From: Bacteroidales bacterium
GTDB lineage: Bacteria > Bacteroidota > Bacteroidia > Bacteroidales > JACABE01
Direction of reading: 5' to 3'
NCBI GenBank assembly: GCA_023251515.1
Contig: JAHEYQ010000023.1
Coordinates: 1 to 64,000, forward strand
DNA length: 64,000 bases
Numbering within the stretch: position 1 is the first letter of the stretch; the number at the start of each line of letters is the position of its first letter. Of the stretch, positions 54,454 to 63,511 are shown piece by piece. The translations under genes and the position numbers were made by a program. The notes beneath the pieces were generated by a model. The model saw only the letters and a program-made list of their open reading frames with translations, was not told where the DNA came from and did no database searches.

Positions 54454-55317
54454 TTATTGATGTAAAGTTCCTGTATTTACTATAGGGCTTGCATCTTTAT
54501 CGGAACATAAAACTACCATCAGATTGCTAACCATTGCGGCTTTTTTGTCTTCATCCAGATCAATAATTTTCTTAGCTGATAATTGTTCAAGAGCCATCTC
54601 AACCATACTAACTGCTCCTTCCACTATTTTAAAACGTGCCGAAACTATGGCTGTTGCTTGCTGACGACGTAGCATTGCTCCGGCAATTTCCTGGGCATAA
54701 GCCAAATGAGAAATGCGAGCTTCAATAACTTTAACTCCAGCGATTTCCAAGCGTTCAGCAAGTTCTTTTTCGAGCAGATGATTTACTTCTTCGCCACCCG
54801 AACGCAAGGTAATAGCAGCATCAATATCTTCAATATCATCATAAGCATAACTTCCTGCCAATTTTCTTATAGCTGATTCGCTTTGAATTTTCACAAAATT
54901 TTCGTAATTATCTACTTCAAATGCAGCTTTAAAGGTGTTTTCAACTTTCCACACACAAACAATACCAATTACTATCGGATTTCCAAGTTTATCATTCACT
55001 TTTATGGGTTCGTTATTCAAATTTCGTGCTTTTAACGAAATTTTTCTTCTGGTAAAAAAAGGATTTACCCAATAGAAGCCATTTTCTACAATTGTGCCTT
55101 TGTATTTACCAAACAATACCAATACATTTGATTCGTTTGGATTTACAATTATAAAACCCGGCAATAAAAAAACGCCTAAGATTGCAAAAACAATCATCCA
55201 ATATTGCTCAAATAATGCAATCCCAATAGGAGCAATAACAAACATAAACAACGTAACAAACAACATCATATAACCAGATGATGGTGTTAAAAATTTTTCC
55301 TGATTCATTTTTTTCAT
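54454..55317 (-). CDS. SPFH/band-7 (stomatin-like) membrane protein
   Basis: A 287-residue protein with N-terminal membrane helices (MLFVTLFMFVIAPIGIALF, WMIVFAILGVFLLPGFIIV) and an SPFH domain (NPNESNVLVLFGKYKGTIVE, PIVIGIVCVWKVENTFKAAF, GVKVIEARISHLAYAQEIAG, AMLRRQQATAIVSARFKIVE). SPFH proteins form membrane microdomain scaffolds and often act with proteases. It is preceded by a ~155-bp promoter region shared with the divergent AraC-type gene, and followed by the RHH gene. Confidence 0.9.
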   Translation of the reverse strand: MKKMNQEKFLTPSSGYMMLFVTLFMFVIAPIGIALFEQYWMIVFAILGVFLLPGFIIVNPNESNVLVLFGKYKGTIVENGFYWVNPFFTRRKISLKARNLNNEPIKVNDKLGNPIVIGIVCVWKVENTFKAAFEVDNYENFVKIQSESAIRKLAGSYAYDDIEDIDAAITLRSGGEEVNHLLEKELAERLEIAGVKVIEARISHLAYAQEIAGAMLRRQQATAIVSARFKIVEGAVSMVEMALEQLSAKKIIDLDEDKKAAMVSNLMVVLCSDKDASPIVNTGTLHQ

Positions 55318-55472
55318 TTTTTTAAATTAATATTAATGTGATATCATATTGATATTGCAAATATACATAATATTTCATTAAAAAATAAATAATATGATTT
55401 TTTTTTTCTTTGTTAATATAAATGATAAGCAATCATTTTTTTACTATATTTGTTTATGAATAAAAACAAAAG

Positions 55473-56048
55473 ATGTTAATCAGCAAAACGCTATATATTA
55501 AATACATGGTTTGCAAGTGCTGCATAAAAATAATAAAGCAGGGACTTGAAAATAATGGTATTGAGGTAAACCGAATTATACTGGGTGAAGCTGATATCAG
55601 CTTTGATGACGACAAAATAAAAGATTCGGAAATAGACAAAATATTAAATAATAATGGTTTTGAACTGGTAAGTAATAAAGAGAAAATACTGGTAGAACAA
55701 ATTAAAACAGCTGTTATTGAGCTGGTTCACATGGCTAACAATATGAATTCGATTATCAGAAATTCTGATTATCTGGTTGAAAAACTAGGCTATTCTTATC
55801 AGCATTTGTCTGGAATTTTTTCAAAATATGAAGAAATTACTTTGGAAAAATTTATCATCTTACACAAAATAGAAAAAGTAAAGGAAATGATTGAATATGG
55901 TGAACTTACACTTAGCGAAATCGCTTTTTCGATGGGTTATAGCAGCGTTCAGTATTTATCTACACAATTTAAATCCATAACCGGAATTTCGGTTTCTGAT
56001 TATAAGAAAAGCCCAAATGTGGAAAGAAAAGCCCTAAATGAGCTTTAA
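55473..56048 (+). CDS. AraC-family regulator with N-terminal HMA-like Cys motif
   Basis: A 191-residue protein. Residues 1-70 resemble a heavy-metal-associated domain with the metal motif KYMVCKCCIKIIKQGLEN; residues ~105-185 are an AraC/XylS DNA-binding domain (YSYQHLSGIFSKYEEITLEK, GELTLSEIAFSMGYSSVQYL, STQFKSITGISVSDYKK). It could sense metal or thiol status through the Cys pair. It is divergent from the SPFH gene. A TATATTTG -7-like box lies at 55445-55452. Confidence 0.82.
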   Translation: MLISKTLYIKYMVCKCCIKIIKQGLENNGIEVNRIILGEADISFDDDKIKDSEIDKILNNNGFELVSNKEKILVEQIKTAVIELVHMANNMNSIIRNSDYLVEKLGYSYQHLSGIFSKYEEITLEKFIILHKIEKVKEMIEYGELTLSEIAFSMGYSSVQYLSTQFKSITGISVSDYKKSPNVERKALNEL

Positions 56049-56277
56049 TGTTTTAATGTTACTTCGTTTTGTTTGATTATCAATTCAAAAATTTGAACTT
56101 ACTAATATTTTGCTTTAATCCAATATTTAGAGATTAAATAATTGATTAACTAAAGTTACTGTGATTTTATGTTTTTATAATACTTCATGACAAACATTTT
56201 TAAATTAAGAATAGGCGAAGCAAATTATGAAAACAAAAAATTATTTAATATGTTATTTTGCATATATATAATATGTT

Positions 56278-56937
56278 ATGATTTATACAAATGAACTTAA
56301 AAAAGTAATAGTTACTTCAAATATCTCAATATCAGCCAATGTTTATTTATTAAGTTTTAAACGAGAATTTAAGTTTAAGCCGGGGCAATGGATTGCTGTT
56401 GGTTTAAATGCTACGGATAATCCTCGTTTATACAGCATTGCAAGTGGAGTAGATAATGATGAGGTAAATGTTTTGTACGATATAAAACCGGATGGAGCTA
56501 TAACTCCAAATCTGGCTGCTTTAAAAAGCGGAGATGCAATTTATATTTCGAAACCTGACGGAAGTTTTTATTGCAATAATGGCAAAGGATGGTGGATAGC
56601 TGCAGGAACCGGAATTGCACCTTTCAGATCTATGTTAGAGTCGGGTATGGCAAAAAACAAGAAACTTTTGCATGGTGGCAGATATTTATCTTCTTTTTAT
56701 TTTGAAAAGGAATTTGCTGATGTATTGGGAGAAAATTACATCCGATGTTGTTCGCAGGAAAAGGGAAATGCTGTTTTTGAAGGCAGGGTTACTGATTATT
56801 TGAAGGATTTAAAGCAATTGCCATCCGATGAAAATTATTACCTTTGCGGAAGTTCCGAAATGGTGGTTGAAACCAGAGATATCCTTGTAGATAAGGGCGT
56901 TCCGTTCGGTAATATTATTGCAGAAATTTATTTTTAA
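56278..56937 (+). CDS. Ferredoxin-NADP reductase-like flavoprotein
   Basis: A 219-residue FNR-fold protein. The FAD domain has the PRLYSIASG motif (RxYS). The NAD(P) domain has IAAGTGIAPFRSMLESG and YLCGSSEMVVETRDILVDKG, and the chain ends in an aromatic residue (EIYF) as is common in this fold. It moves electrons between NAD(P)H and a ferredoxin or flavodoxin. It is short for the family but complete. It ends 2 bp before rlmN, suggesting one transcript, although the functions are not obviously linked; rlmN needs electrons for its radical SAM cluster, so a link is possible. Confidence 0.85.
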   Translation: MIYTNELKKVIVTSNISISANVYLLSFKREFKFKPGQWIAVGLNATDNPRLYSIASGVDNDEVNVLYDIKPDGAITPNLAALKSGDAIYISKPDGSFYCNNGKGWWIAAGTGIAPFRSMLESGMAKNKKLLHGGRYLSSFYFEKEFADVLGENYIRCCSQEKGNAVFEGRVTDYLKDLKQLPSDENYYLCGSSEMVVETRDILVDKGVPFGNIIAEIYF

Positions 56938-56939
56938 TC

Positions 56940-58001
56940 ATGTCGAAAGAATTACTTTTCGGGAAAAACCCGGATGAAATCAAACAGATTGTTAAAGAGT
57001 TGGGTATGCCTTCTTTTACAGCTAATCAAATTGTTGACTGGATGTATAAAAAGGATATAACAGAAATAGCTCAAATGTCGAATATTTCGTCTAAAAACCG
57101 TAATTTGCTTTCCGCGAAATATGATTTTGGTGTTGAATTGCCTGTAAAATCTGAGGAATCAATTGATGGAACCAAAAAGTATTTATATCCTGCAGGAGTT
57201 AATCGCTTTATTGAAGCCGCTTATATTCCGGATGAAAACAGAAGTACGCTCTGTGTTTCTTCTCAGGTTGGTTGTAAAATGGGCTGTTTGTTCTGCATGA
57301 CCGGAAAACAAGGATTTCAGCAACACTTAAGTGCCGGCGAAATTGTAAATCAGATAAGAAGCTTACCCGAACGCGACAGGCTTACCAATATAGTTTATAT
57401 GGGTATGGGTGAGCCTTTCGATAATCCTGATGAATTGATGAAAAGTCTTGATATTCTGACTTCTGACTGGGGTTTTGGAATGAGTCCGCGACGAATTACA
57501 GTTTCTTCAATAGGAATAATTCCGGCTATGAAAATGTTTTTGGATAACAATCAATGTCATCTGGCTATCAGCATGCATTCTCCATTTGATGAGGAAAGAC
57601 GAAAGCTGATGCCCATACAGCATGTTTATTCAATTAAAGATGTAATAGATATTATTAAAACCTATAACTGGCAGGGGCAAAGAAGGGTTTCGTTTGAATA
57701 CATCATGTTTAAAGGTTTAAATGATACCGATTTGCATGCAAAAGAAATGATAAAACTTTTGAATGGATTGATATGCAGAGTAAATCTGATAAAGTTTCAT
57801 CCCATTCCGGGTACACCACTCGAAGGCTCTGACCACGATACTATGGTAAAATTCAGGGATTCACTTTCTGCGAAAGGTGTTTTTTCAACCATACGCCAAT
57901 CGAGAGGCGAAGATATTTTCGCTGCCTGTGGTTTGCTGTCAACCAAAGAATTAATAAAGAAAGGTTTTGAAAATCAGGATTCTGAAATACTAAATTATTA
58001 A
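56940..58001 (+). CDS. rlmN: 23S rRNA (adenine-C2)-methyltransferase RlmN
   Basis: A 353-residue radical SAM methyltransferase at full length. It has CKMGCLFCMTGKQGFQQH (cluster Cys), NIVYMGMGEPFDNPDELMKS, ITVSSIGIIPAMKMF, LAISMHSPFDEERRKLMP, and a C-terminal Cys in IFAACGLLS corresponding to the mechanistic Cys. It methylates A2503 of 23S rRNA and A37 of some tRNAs. It follows the FNR-like gene by 2 bp. Confidence 0.97.
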   Translation: MSKELLFGKNPDEIKQIVKELGMPSFTANQIVDWMYKKDITEIAQMSNISSKNRNLLSAKYDFGVELPVKSEESIDGTKKYLYPAGVNRFIEAAYIPDENRSTLCVSSQVGCKMGCLFCMTGKQGFQQHLSAGEIVNQIRSLPERDRLTNIVYMGMGEPFDNPDELMKSLDILTSDWGFGMSPRRITVSSIGIIPAMKMFLDNNQCHLAISMHSPFDEERRKLMPIQHVYSIKDVIDIIKTYNWQGQRRVSFEYIMFKGLNDTDLHAKEMIKLLNGLICRVNLIKFHPIPGTPLEGSDHDTMVKFRDSLSAKGVFSTIRQSRGEDIFAACGLLSTKELIKKGFENQDSEILNY

Positions 58002-58045
58002 GCACTACTATCACTCATTACTTTTCAGAAAAGATTGGGTTGAAT

Positions 58046-58078
58046 AAAAAAAGCCAGAGATTAGTTCCGGCTTTTTTA
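58046..58078. terminator. Bidirectional terminator between convergent genes
   Basis: An A-run, GCC...GGC stem and T-run hairpin (58046-58054 pairing with 58069-58077) lies between rlmN (plus) and the FISUMP gene (minus). Confidence 0.75.
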
Positions 58079-58097
58079 TGTTTTTAAAAACAATTTT

Positions 58098-59345
58098 TTA
58101 ATCTTTAATGCATCTCACGGAAAAGCCGCTTGTCTTAGCGTAGCTGCCTCTGTAAACAGAGATGAGATTGTAATACATGGCTCTTGCCCAGGCATTCGCA
58201 GTAGTATTCGCTGTAGAACTCCACCAGAAACCGTAGCTGCTAATGTTGTAGTATATCCCATCGCTGGTCCGGGTACCTCCCGGAAGGGCAGTGAAGCCGG
58301 TTTCGTTAGTTGCTGCTGAATTGGGGCTAATCCAGTGGGTTAATCCGGCTTCTTTCAGCTTTCCACTTACTGTAGCTTCGCCTCCCAAATAGGTTGTTAG
58401 TGTTGACCATTCAGCATCTGTGGGTACATGCCATCCTGTGGGGCATAAGTTGCCTGTGTTTACAGTAGCCCAATTGTATAACCTTCCATAAGTTGTATTG
58501 TTTGCCGGAGTGTTGTTATAATCGCAATAAGCTCCTGTTGCAAGTGCTTTCCATACAGTATCATTAGTTACATTGGGTATGGCTGTTCCATTTTTGAAAT
58601 GTGTGGATTTCAGGTTTTCGGCCATCCATGTTTGTGTACCTATTTGTAATGTCGTATAATTATTGTTATCAAAATCGGAGCAAGCTGAAAAGTTAAAAGT
58701 AATTGTTTTGCTTGCAGTTGGTATATCGCTTATAATGTAACTGTAGCTTCCCGAAGTTCCTTTAAAAAGCAAAATGTCGCCTGTGGTATATGCCATGTTT
58801 ACAGTTGCTTTTGTACTTTTTAGTTGATTTACGGTAATTGTTGAGTTTTCACTACCTGTAAATTCTAATCGTGCTATATTTTGAGTAGCATTTTGACTTA
58901 TTAGTTTTGCAGTATAATAATATGTTTCGCCTTTGATATTAATAAAATACATGCCTTGTTTTAAACCCGTTATGCTAAACTTTTGAATACCTTTTGTAAA
59001 TCTATTGTCAGAACGCATTACTTCTTTGCCCGTAATATCAACAATACTAATTTGAGCATCACCATCTTTATCGGCATAAAAAGACAGTTCTGATTTATCT
59101 TGCATAGGGTTGGGATATATTTGCAGGTTTTCGTTACTTGCATTTATTTCATTTACACCAACAGCACCCAAATGTAAAATATCTCCGGCATTAAGAGTTA
59201 CGCTTGTATTTTGCATTAGATTTTGTACTTTAACACTGCTAACTGTGGAAGATGCACCTGTAGCAGCAAAACTTATATTATAGTTTTGCGAGTAAATATT
59301 TGCTGAGGCAAATAATGCTAATAAAATTAAAATTGTCTTTTTCAT
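58098..59345 (-). CDS. Secreted FISUMP-domain protein with an internal T9SS-like sorting module
   Basis: A 415-residue exported protein with signal peptide (TILILLALFASANIYSQ). A sorting-type module (NLQIYPNPMQDKSELSFYAD ... LKQGMYFINI) occupies residues ~75-150, well before the C-terminus, which is unusual for a secretion signal. The C-terminal ~190 residues are a FISUMP domain (IGTQTWMAENLKSTHFKNGT, GRLYNWATVNTGNLCPTGW, HVPTDAEWSTLTTYLGGEAT, GFSVRCIKD). The role in adhesion or carbohydrate binding is unknown. Confidence 0.85.
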   Translation of the reverse strand: MKKTILILLALFASANIYSQNYNISFAATGASSTVSSVKVQNLMQNTSVTLNAGDILHLGAVGVNEINASNENLQIYPNPMQDKSELSFYADKDGDAQISIVDITGKEVMRSDNRFTKGIQKFSITGLKQGMYFINIKGETYYYTAKLISQNATQNIARLEFTGSENSTITVNQLKSTKATVNMAYTTGDILLFKGTSGSYSYIISDIPTASKTITFNFSACSDFDNNNYTTLQIGTQTWMAENLKSTHFKNGTAIPNVTNDTVWKALATGAYCDYNNTPANNTTYGRLYNWATVNTGNLCPTGWHVPTDAEWSTLTTYLGGEATVSGKLKEAGLTHWISPNSAATNETGFTALPGGTRTSDGIYYNISSYGFWWSSTANTTANAWARAMYYNLISVYRGSYAKTSGFSVRCIKD

Positions 59346-59569
59346 GATAGTTTTTTAATAGATTTTGTAAAAGTAGTAAATATTTGGATAAGCAAAATCT
59401 TTATTATCAAAATTGTTGAAAAATTATAGTGTAATATAATTAATGAATAGAATTATAATTCAACTGAAGTAAGGTATTAAATTCTCAGCATCTTTCTCAA
59501 ATCAAAAGCAAAATCACTAAAAAGCAAAATCAACAAATAATTTTTGTACTTTTGCTTCGTTAATTTATA

Positions 59570-60718
59570 ATGATGAACAAAAAACTTCATATAGTTATAT
59601 TGGGTACAAGCTTTCCGTTCAGGGGCGGACTGGCTGCTTATAACGAGCGATTGGCAAGGCAGTTTCAGGCAGAAGGACATACAGTAAGCATTTACACTTT
59701 TAGTTTGCAATATCCGGGCTTTCTGTTTCCGGGCAAATCGCAGTATGCCGATTGGGCTGCACCTGCCGATCTGGATATTCATGTAAAAGTAAATTCGGTA
59801 AATCCGCTGAACTGGATGAAAGTAGGCAGGGAAATTAAAAAACTTAATCCCGATTTGCTGATAATCAAATACTGGCTGCCTTTTATGGCTCCCTGTTTCG
59901 GAACTATTGCCCGCATTGCCAAAAGAAATCACAAGACTAAGGTTATTACTATAGTTGATAATATTATTCCTCACGAAAAACGTATTGGTGATAATTTACT
60001 TACCAATTATTTTGTTAAATCTGTTGATGCTTTTGTAGCTATGTCGAAATCGGTGCTGAATGATATCGCTTTTTTCGACAAAAATAAAGCCAAGATCTTT
60101 TGTCCGCATCCATTGTTCGATAATTTTGGTGAGATTTTGGAAAGAGAAGTTGCATTGGAAAAGGCTAAGCTTGATAAATCTTTCAACTATCTTTTGTTTT
60201 TTGGTTTTATAAGAGCTTACAAAGGTTTGGATTTGATTTTAAAAGCTTTTGCTGACAGCCGCTTACGCAAATATCCTGTTAAGTTGATAATTGCAGGTGA
60301 ATTTTACGAAGATGCCAAACCTTATCAGGATCTGATTGAAGAATTACAACTTAAAGAACATATAATACTCAGAACAGATTTTATACCCGACAATGAAGTG
60401 GGACAATATTTCTGTTCGGCAGATATGGTGGTTCAACCTTATAAAAATGCAACCCAAAGCGGTGTAACACAGATTTGTTATCATTTCAACAAACCCATGC
60501 TGGTTACCAATGTGGGAGGCTTGTCGGAAATAGTTCCTCATAATGTTGCAGGTTATGTAGTAGAACCTCAGCCACAGGAAATAGCTGATAGTTTGGTTGA
60601 TTTTTATGAAAACAATAAGAAAGCGCAGTTTACACAAGGAGTTATCGGCGAAAAACCGAAATACCAATGGGATAGGATGACTGCCACAATTTACGAATTA
60701 TTTAATTTGCAGAAATAA
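59570..60718 (+). CDS. Glycosyltransferase, GT4-like
   Basis: A 382-residue GT-B glycosyltransferase: N-terminal HIVILGTSFPFRGGLAAYNE acceptor side, IVDNIIPHEKRIGDNLL, FIRAYKGLDLILKAFADSR, and the donor-side motif FCSADMVVQPYKNATQSGV. It transfers a nucleotide-activated sugar, probably in envelope polysaccharide synthesis. Its stop overlaps the heptose kinase start (TAATG), linking it to the heptose genes. A TACTTTTG -7-like box lies at 59547-59554. Confidence 0.88.
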   Translation: MMNKKLHIVILGTSFPFRGGLAAYNERLARQFQAEGHTVSIYTFSLQYPGFLFPGKSQYADWAAPADLDIHVKVNSVNPLNWMKVGREIKKLNPDLLIIKYWLPFMAPCFGTIARIAKRNHKTKVITIVDNIIPHEKRIGDNLLTNYFVKSVDAFVAMSKSVLNDIAFFDKNKAKIFCPHPLFDNFGEILEREVALEKAKLDKSFNYLLFFGFIRAYKGLDLILKAFADSRLRKYPVKLIIAGEFYEDAKPYQDLIEELQLKEHIILRTDFIPDNEVGQYFCSADMVVQPYKNATQSGVTQICYHFNKPMLVTNVGGLSEIVPHNVAGYVVEPQPQEIADSLVDFYENNKKAQFTQGVIGEKPKYQWDRMTATIYELFNLQK

Positions 60719-61740
60719 TGATAATAAGAAGCAAAGCTCCTTTACGCATAGGGCTGGCAGGTGGTGGCACCGATGTATCGCCATATTCGGATATTTATGG
60801 CGGTGCCATTTTAAATGCAACCATCAGCATGTATGCTTATGCCAATATTACACCTCGTGAAGATGGAAAAATTGTTTTCCGCCTAAATGATAAAGAAGAA
60901 TTGTATGAATTTGCTACTGCGGAAAAATTACCTTATGATGGTAATGTAGATTTGCTGAAAGCTATCTATAATAAAATAGTTTCAAAATATACCCATAAAC
61001 CTTTATCGTTTGAACTATCCACTTATGTGGATGCCCCTCCAGGATCGGGTTTGGGAACATCATCTACCTTGGTAGTTGCTGTATTGGGCGCATTTGCCGA
61101 ATGGCTTTCGTTACCTTTGGGTGAATACGATCTGGCTTATCTGGCTTATGAAATAGAAAGAGTGGATCTTGCCATGGCAGGCGGAAAACAGGATCAGTAT
61201 GCGGCTACTTTTGGCGGTTTCAACTTTATGGAGTTTTACAACAACGACAAGGTTATTATTAATCCACTGCGAATAAAAGACCGCATTATGAACGAGCTGG
61301 CTTATAATATTGTATTGTTTTACACCCAAACCAGCCGCAATTCATCGGATATTATTGAACAACAGCAAAAGAATGTAAAAGCAAAAAATACATCATCTAT
61401 TGAAGCTATGCATAAGCTTAAAGAACAATCAGTGATGATGAAAGAAGCCTTGCTAAAGGGAAAGCTCGATAAGATTGGCGAAATCCTGAATATGGGATGG
61501 CAATTCAAAAAACAAATGGCAGAAGGTATCAGTACCAGCTTATTTGAAGATTTATATGAAACAGCTTTACAAGCCGGAGCTACAGGAGGAAAAATATCAG
61601 GAGCAGGTGGGGGAGGATTTATCTTTTTCTATTGCCCCGGAAATACCCGTTATAATGTTATAAAAGCTTTGGAGAAATTTGGTGGAAGCGTTCAGAGATA
61701 TGAGTTTACTAAAATGGGGCTTGAAAGCTGGATAAGCTAG
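60718..61740 (+). CDS. hddA: GHMP kinase, D-glycero-D-manno-heptose 7-phosphate kinase-like
   Basis: A 340-residue GHMP-family kinase: SKAPLRIGLAGGGTDVSPYS at the N-terminus, the ATP-binding PPGSGLGTSSTLVVAVL loop, and C-terminal GATGGKISGAGGGGFIFFYC. The sequence pattern is that of HddA, which makes heptose 1,7-bisphosphate for LPS or S-layer glycan. The start overlaps the glycosyltransferase stop (TAATG). The symbol is by resemblance and neighbourhood, without biochemical proof. Confidence 0.83.
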   Translation: MIIRSKAPLRIGLAGGGTDVSPYSDIYGGAILNATISMYAYANITPREDGKIVFRLNDKEELYEFATAEKLPYDGNVDLLKAIYNKIVSKYTHKPLSFELSTYVDAPPGSGLGTSSTLVVAVLGAFAEWLSLPLGEYDLAYLAYEIERVDLAMAGGKQDQYAATFGGFNFMEFYNNDKVIINPLRIKDRIMNELAYNIVLFYTQTSRNSSDIIEQQQKNVKAKNTSSIEAMHKLKEQSVMMKEALLKGKLDKIGEILNMGWQFKKQMAEGISTSLFEDLYETALQAGATGGKISGAGGGGFIFFYCPGNTRYNVIKALEKFGGSVQRYEFTKMGLESWIS

Positions 61741-61812
61741 AATATTTAAATTACTATGTGCATTTTGTTTCAATAAGATAATAACTCAATAATCAATAAC
61801 TCAATAACCAAA

Positions 61813-62502
61813 ATGATCAAAGAAGCAATTGTATTAGCTGGCGGACTGGGAACCCGCCTACAGAGTGTTGTAAAAGATATTCCGAAACCGATGGCAGATA
61901 TAAATGGAGAACCTTTTCTGAAATATCTGTTCGATTATCTTATAAATAATGGAATAGAAAGTGTTGTTTTGTCAGTAGGCTTCAGATACGAAGTTATCAA
62001 AGACTATTTTGGCAACAGATATAAAAACCTTGTTCTTCATTATGCTGTGGAAGATGAACCTTTAGGAACTGGTGGAGGCATAATGAATGCCCTGAACTTT
62101 ACCCACGAAAATCTGGTTTACCTCATCAATGGCGATACTTTTTTTAATGTAAATCTTAAGGATTTATTCCTGTTTCACAATCAGACCAAAGCCGATTTTA
62201 CACTGGCATTAAAGCCGATGATTAATTTTGATCGTTACGGAACTGTTGAAATGGATAAAGACAGAATAATAAAATTCAATGAAAAACAATATAAAGACAA
62301 AGGTTTGATTAACGGAGGAATATATATATTAAACAAATACCTGCTCGAAACTCTGCCATTCGCTCAGAAATTCTCTTTCGAGAAAGATTTTCTGGAGAAA
62401 TACCTCAATCATTTCTTTATAAATGGCAGTATTATTGACAATTATTTTATTGATATAGGCATACCCGAAGATTATCAGCGGGCACAGGATGAGTTTAGAT
62501 AG
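61813..62502 (+). CDS. hddC: Nucleotidyltransferase, heptose 1-phosphate guanylyltransferase-like
   Basis: A 229-residue sugar-nucleotide transferase: AIVLAGGLGTRLQSVVKDIP with KPMADINGEPFLKYLFDYL, and EPLGTGGGIMNALNF, VYLINGDTFFNV, INGGIYILNKYLLETL. The pattern fits HddC, which makes GDP- or ADP-type activated heptose after the kinase step. It is 72 bp after the kinase gene. Phosphatase and isomerase partners (gmhA/gmhB-like) are not in the window. Confidence 0.83.
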   Translation: MIKEAIVLAGGLGTRLQSVVKDIPKPMADINGEPFLKYLFDYLINNGIESVVLSVGFRYEVIKDYFGNRYKNLVLHYAVEDEPLGTGGGIMNALNFTHENLVYLINGDTFFNVNLKDLFLFHNQTKADFTLALKPMINFDRYGTVEMDKDRIIKFNEKQYKDKGLINGGIYILNKYLLETLPFAQKFSFEKDFLEKYLNHFFINGSIIDNYFIDIGIPEDYQRAQDEFR

Positions 62503-62701
62503 TTTTATTTTTACAAATATTGAATATTGATATTCGTATTTTAAAAACTATTTTCACAATTACAAACACTATTTTCAGGTAAACTTTTAAATCAGAAATA
62601 TAATTTATTACTATTGTCCGATAAACTTTTATTACAGTAATATTATTGGGATTTCTCACTTCGTTACCAATGACAAGTTAATATTATTTAATCTTTTAAA
62701 G

Positions 62702-62840
62702 AGATTCCTCCCTACGGTCGGAATGACAGCTTATTATAAATGTGAGTATAGGAGAAAAAGCAGGCGGCGAAGCCGCCTGCTTTTTCTCCTATACTTTACC
62801 TATCGATATTGAGTGTCATTCCGACCGCAGGGAGGAATCT
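62702..62840. repeat. Nested inverted repeat with a 23-bp perfect palindrome
   Basis: Outer arms of 27 bp (AGATTCCTCCCTACGGTC... at 62702-62728, complement at 62814-62840) differ at one position. Inside, a perfect 23-bp-arm palindrome (62746-62768 with 62772-62794) closes on a GAA loop in the context GCGGC-GAA-GCCGC. Confidence 0.9.
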
Positions 62841-62952
62841 TATAAATAGCTGGTTTGTTTTTTTTTAAATAATCTTCATTACTAACTGTCATACTCACAT
62901 TTTGCCTAATTTTTTTGGGTGGGTACTCGAAATGACAATCAATTGTTTATAT

Positions 62953-63003
62953 TTGGGGTGGGGGTCAGAAAGCGGCGAAGCCGCTTTCTGACCCCCACCC
63001 CAA
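62953..63003. repeat. Perfect 24-bp-arm palindrome
   Basis: Arms 62953-62976 and 62980-63003 are exact complements around a GAA loop. The central GCGGC-GAA-GCCGC is the same as in the palindrome at 62746-62794, but the outer arms (GGGGTGGGGGTCAGAAA) are unrelated to it. Confidence 0.9.
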
Positions 63004-63511
63004 CAAAAATACACTTAATGACATGTCATTCAGAGCGAAGCGATGAATCTACATATTTTTGTCGGACACTAGTGATAATTTATATTCTTCGTTTAGTTAG
63101 CAATTACATGTAAATTCGATGTGATATTATAAGGAGATTCCTCCCTGCTGTCCCAAAAGTAGTATTATATTTTTTAGTATTAGAGAAAAAGTAAGAGACT
63201 ATCGAAAATGTTCAAATGGTCATTGAGCTTGTCGAAATGCCCATCTTAAAATCAATAATATGTCGCTTTAGCAAGCTCTGCGACCGTAGTTTTCAGTCAG
63301 ATGCTTTTTCCCATTCTTTTCTTAAATCGGTTTTTATTTCGACCTGAGCGAAGATTCTGCTTGTTTTATCGGGTACTAATATTTTTTTTATTGATACGAG
63401 GTATTTCATTCATTTTTTTAATATATTTGTTGTTTCAAATTAAAAGTAAATTAAGATATATTTACTTACTTAAAAAATAAAAAACTTATGTAACATTTTA
63501 ATCAACTTCCC

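Larger units (their letters stand above)
62503..63511. other. Gene-free, palindrome-rich intergenic stretch
   Basis: About 1 kb with no credible gene. It holds two long perfect palindromes (62746-62794 and 62953-63003), a flanking inverted repeat (62702-62728 with 62814-62840), and further sequences of dispersed-repeat type: a GAGCGAAGCGATGAATCT-containing stretch near 63032, CATTGAGCTTGTCGAAATG near 63221 and CGACCTGAGCGAAGATTCT near 63340. Confidence 0.7.

Noticed and set aside
59477..59974. 165-residue minus-strand ORF
   Set aside because: It lies opposite the glycosyltransferase start and its translation has no protein-like pattern.
62919..63113. Short ORF across the second palindrome
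   Set aside because: The frame is open only because of the palindromic repeat; it has no coding pattern.
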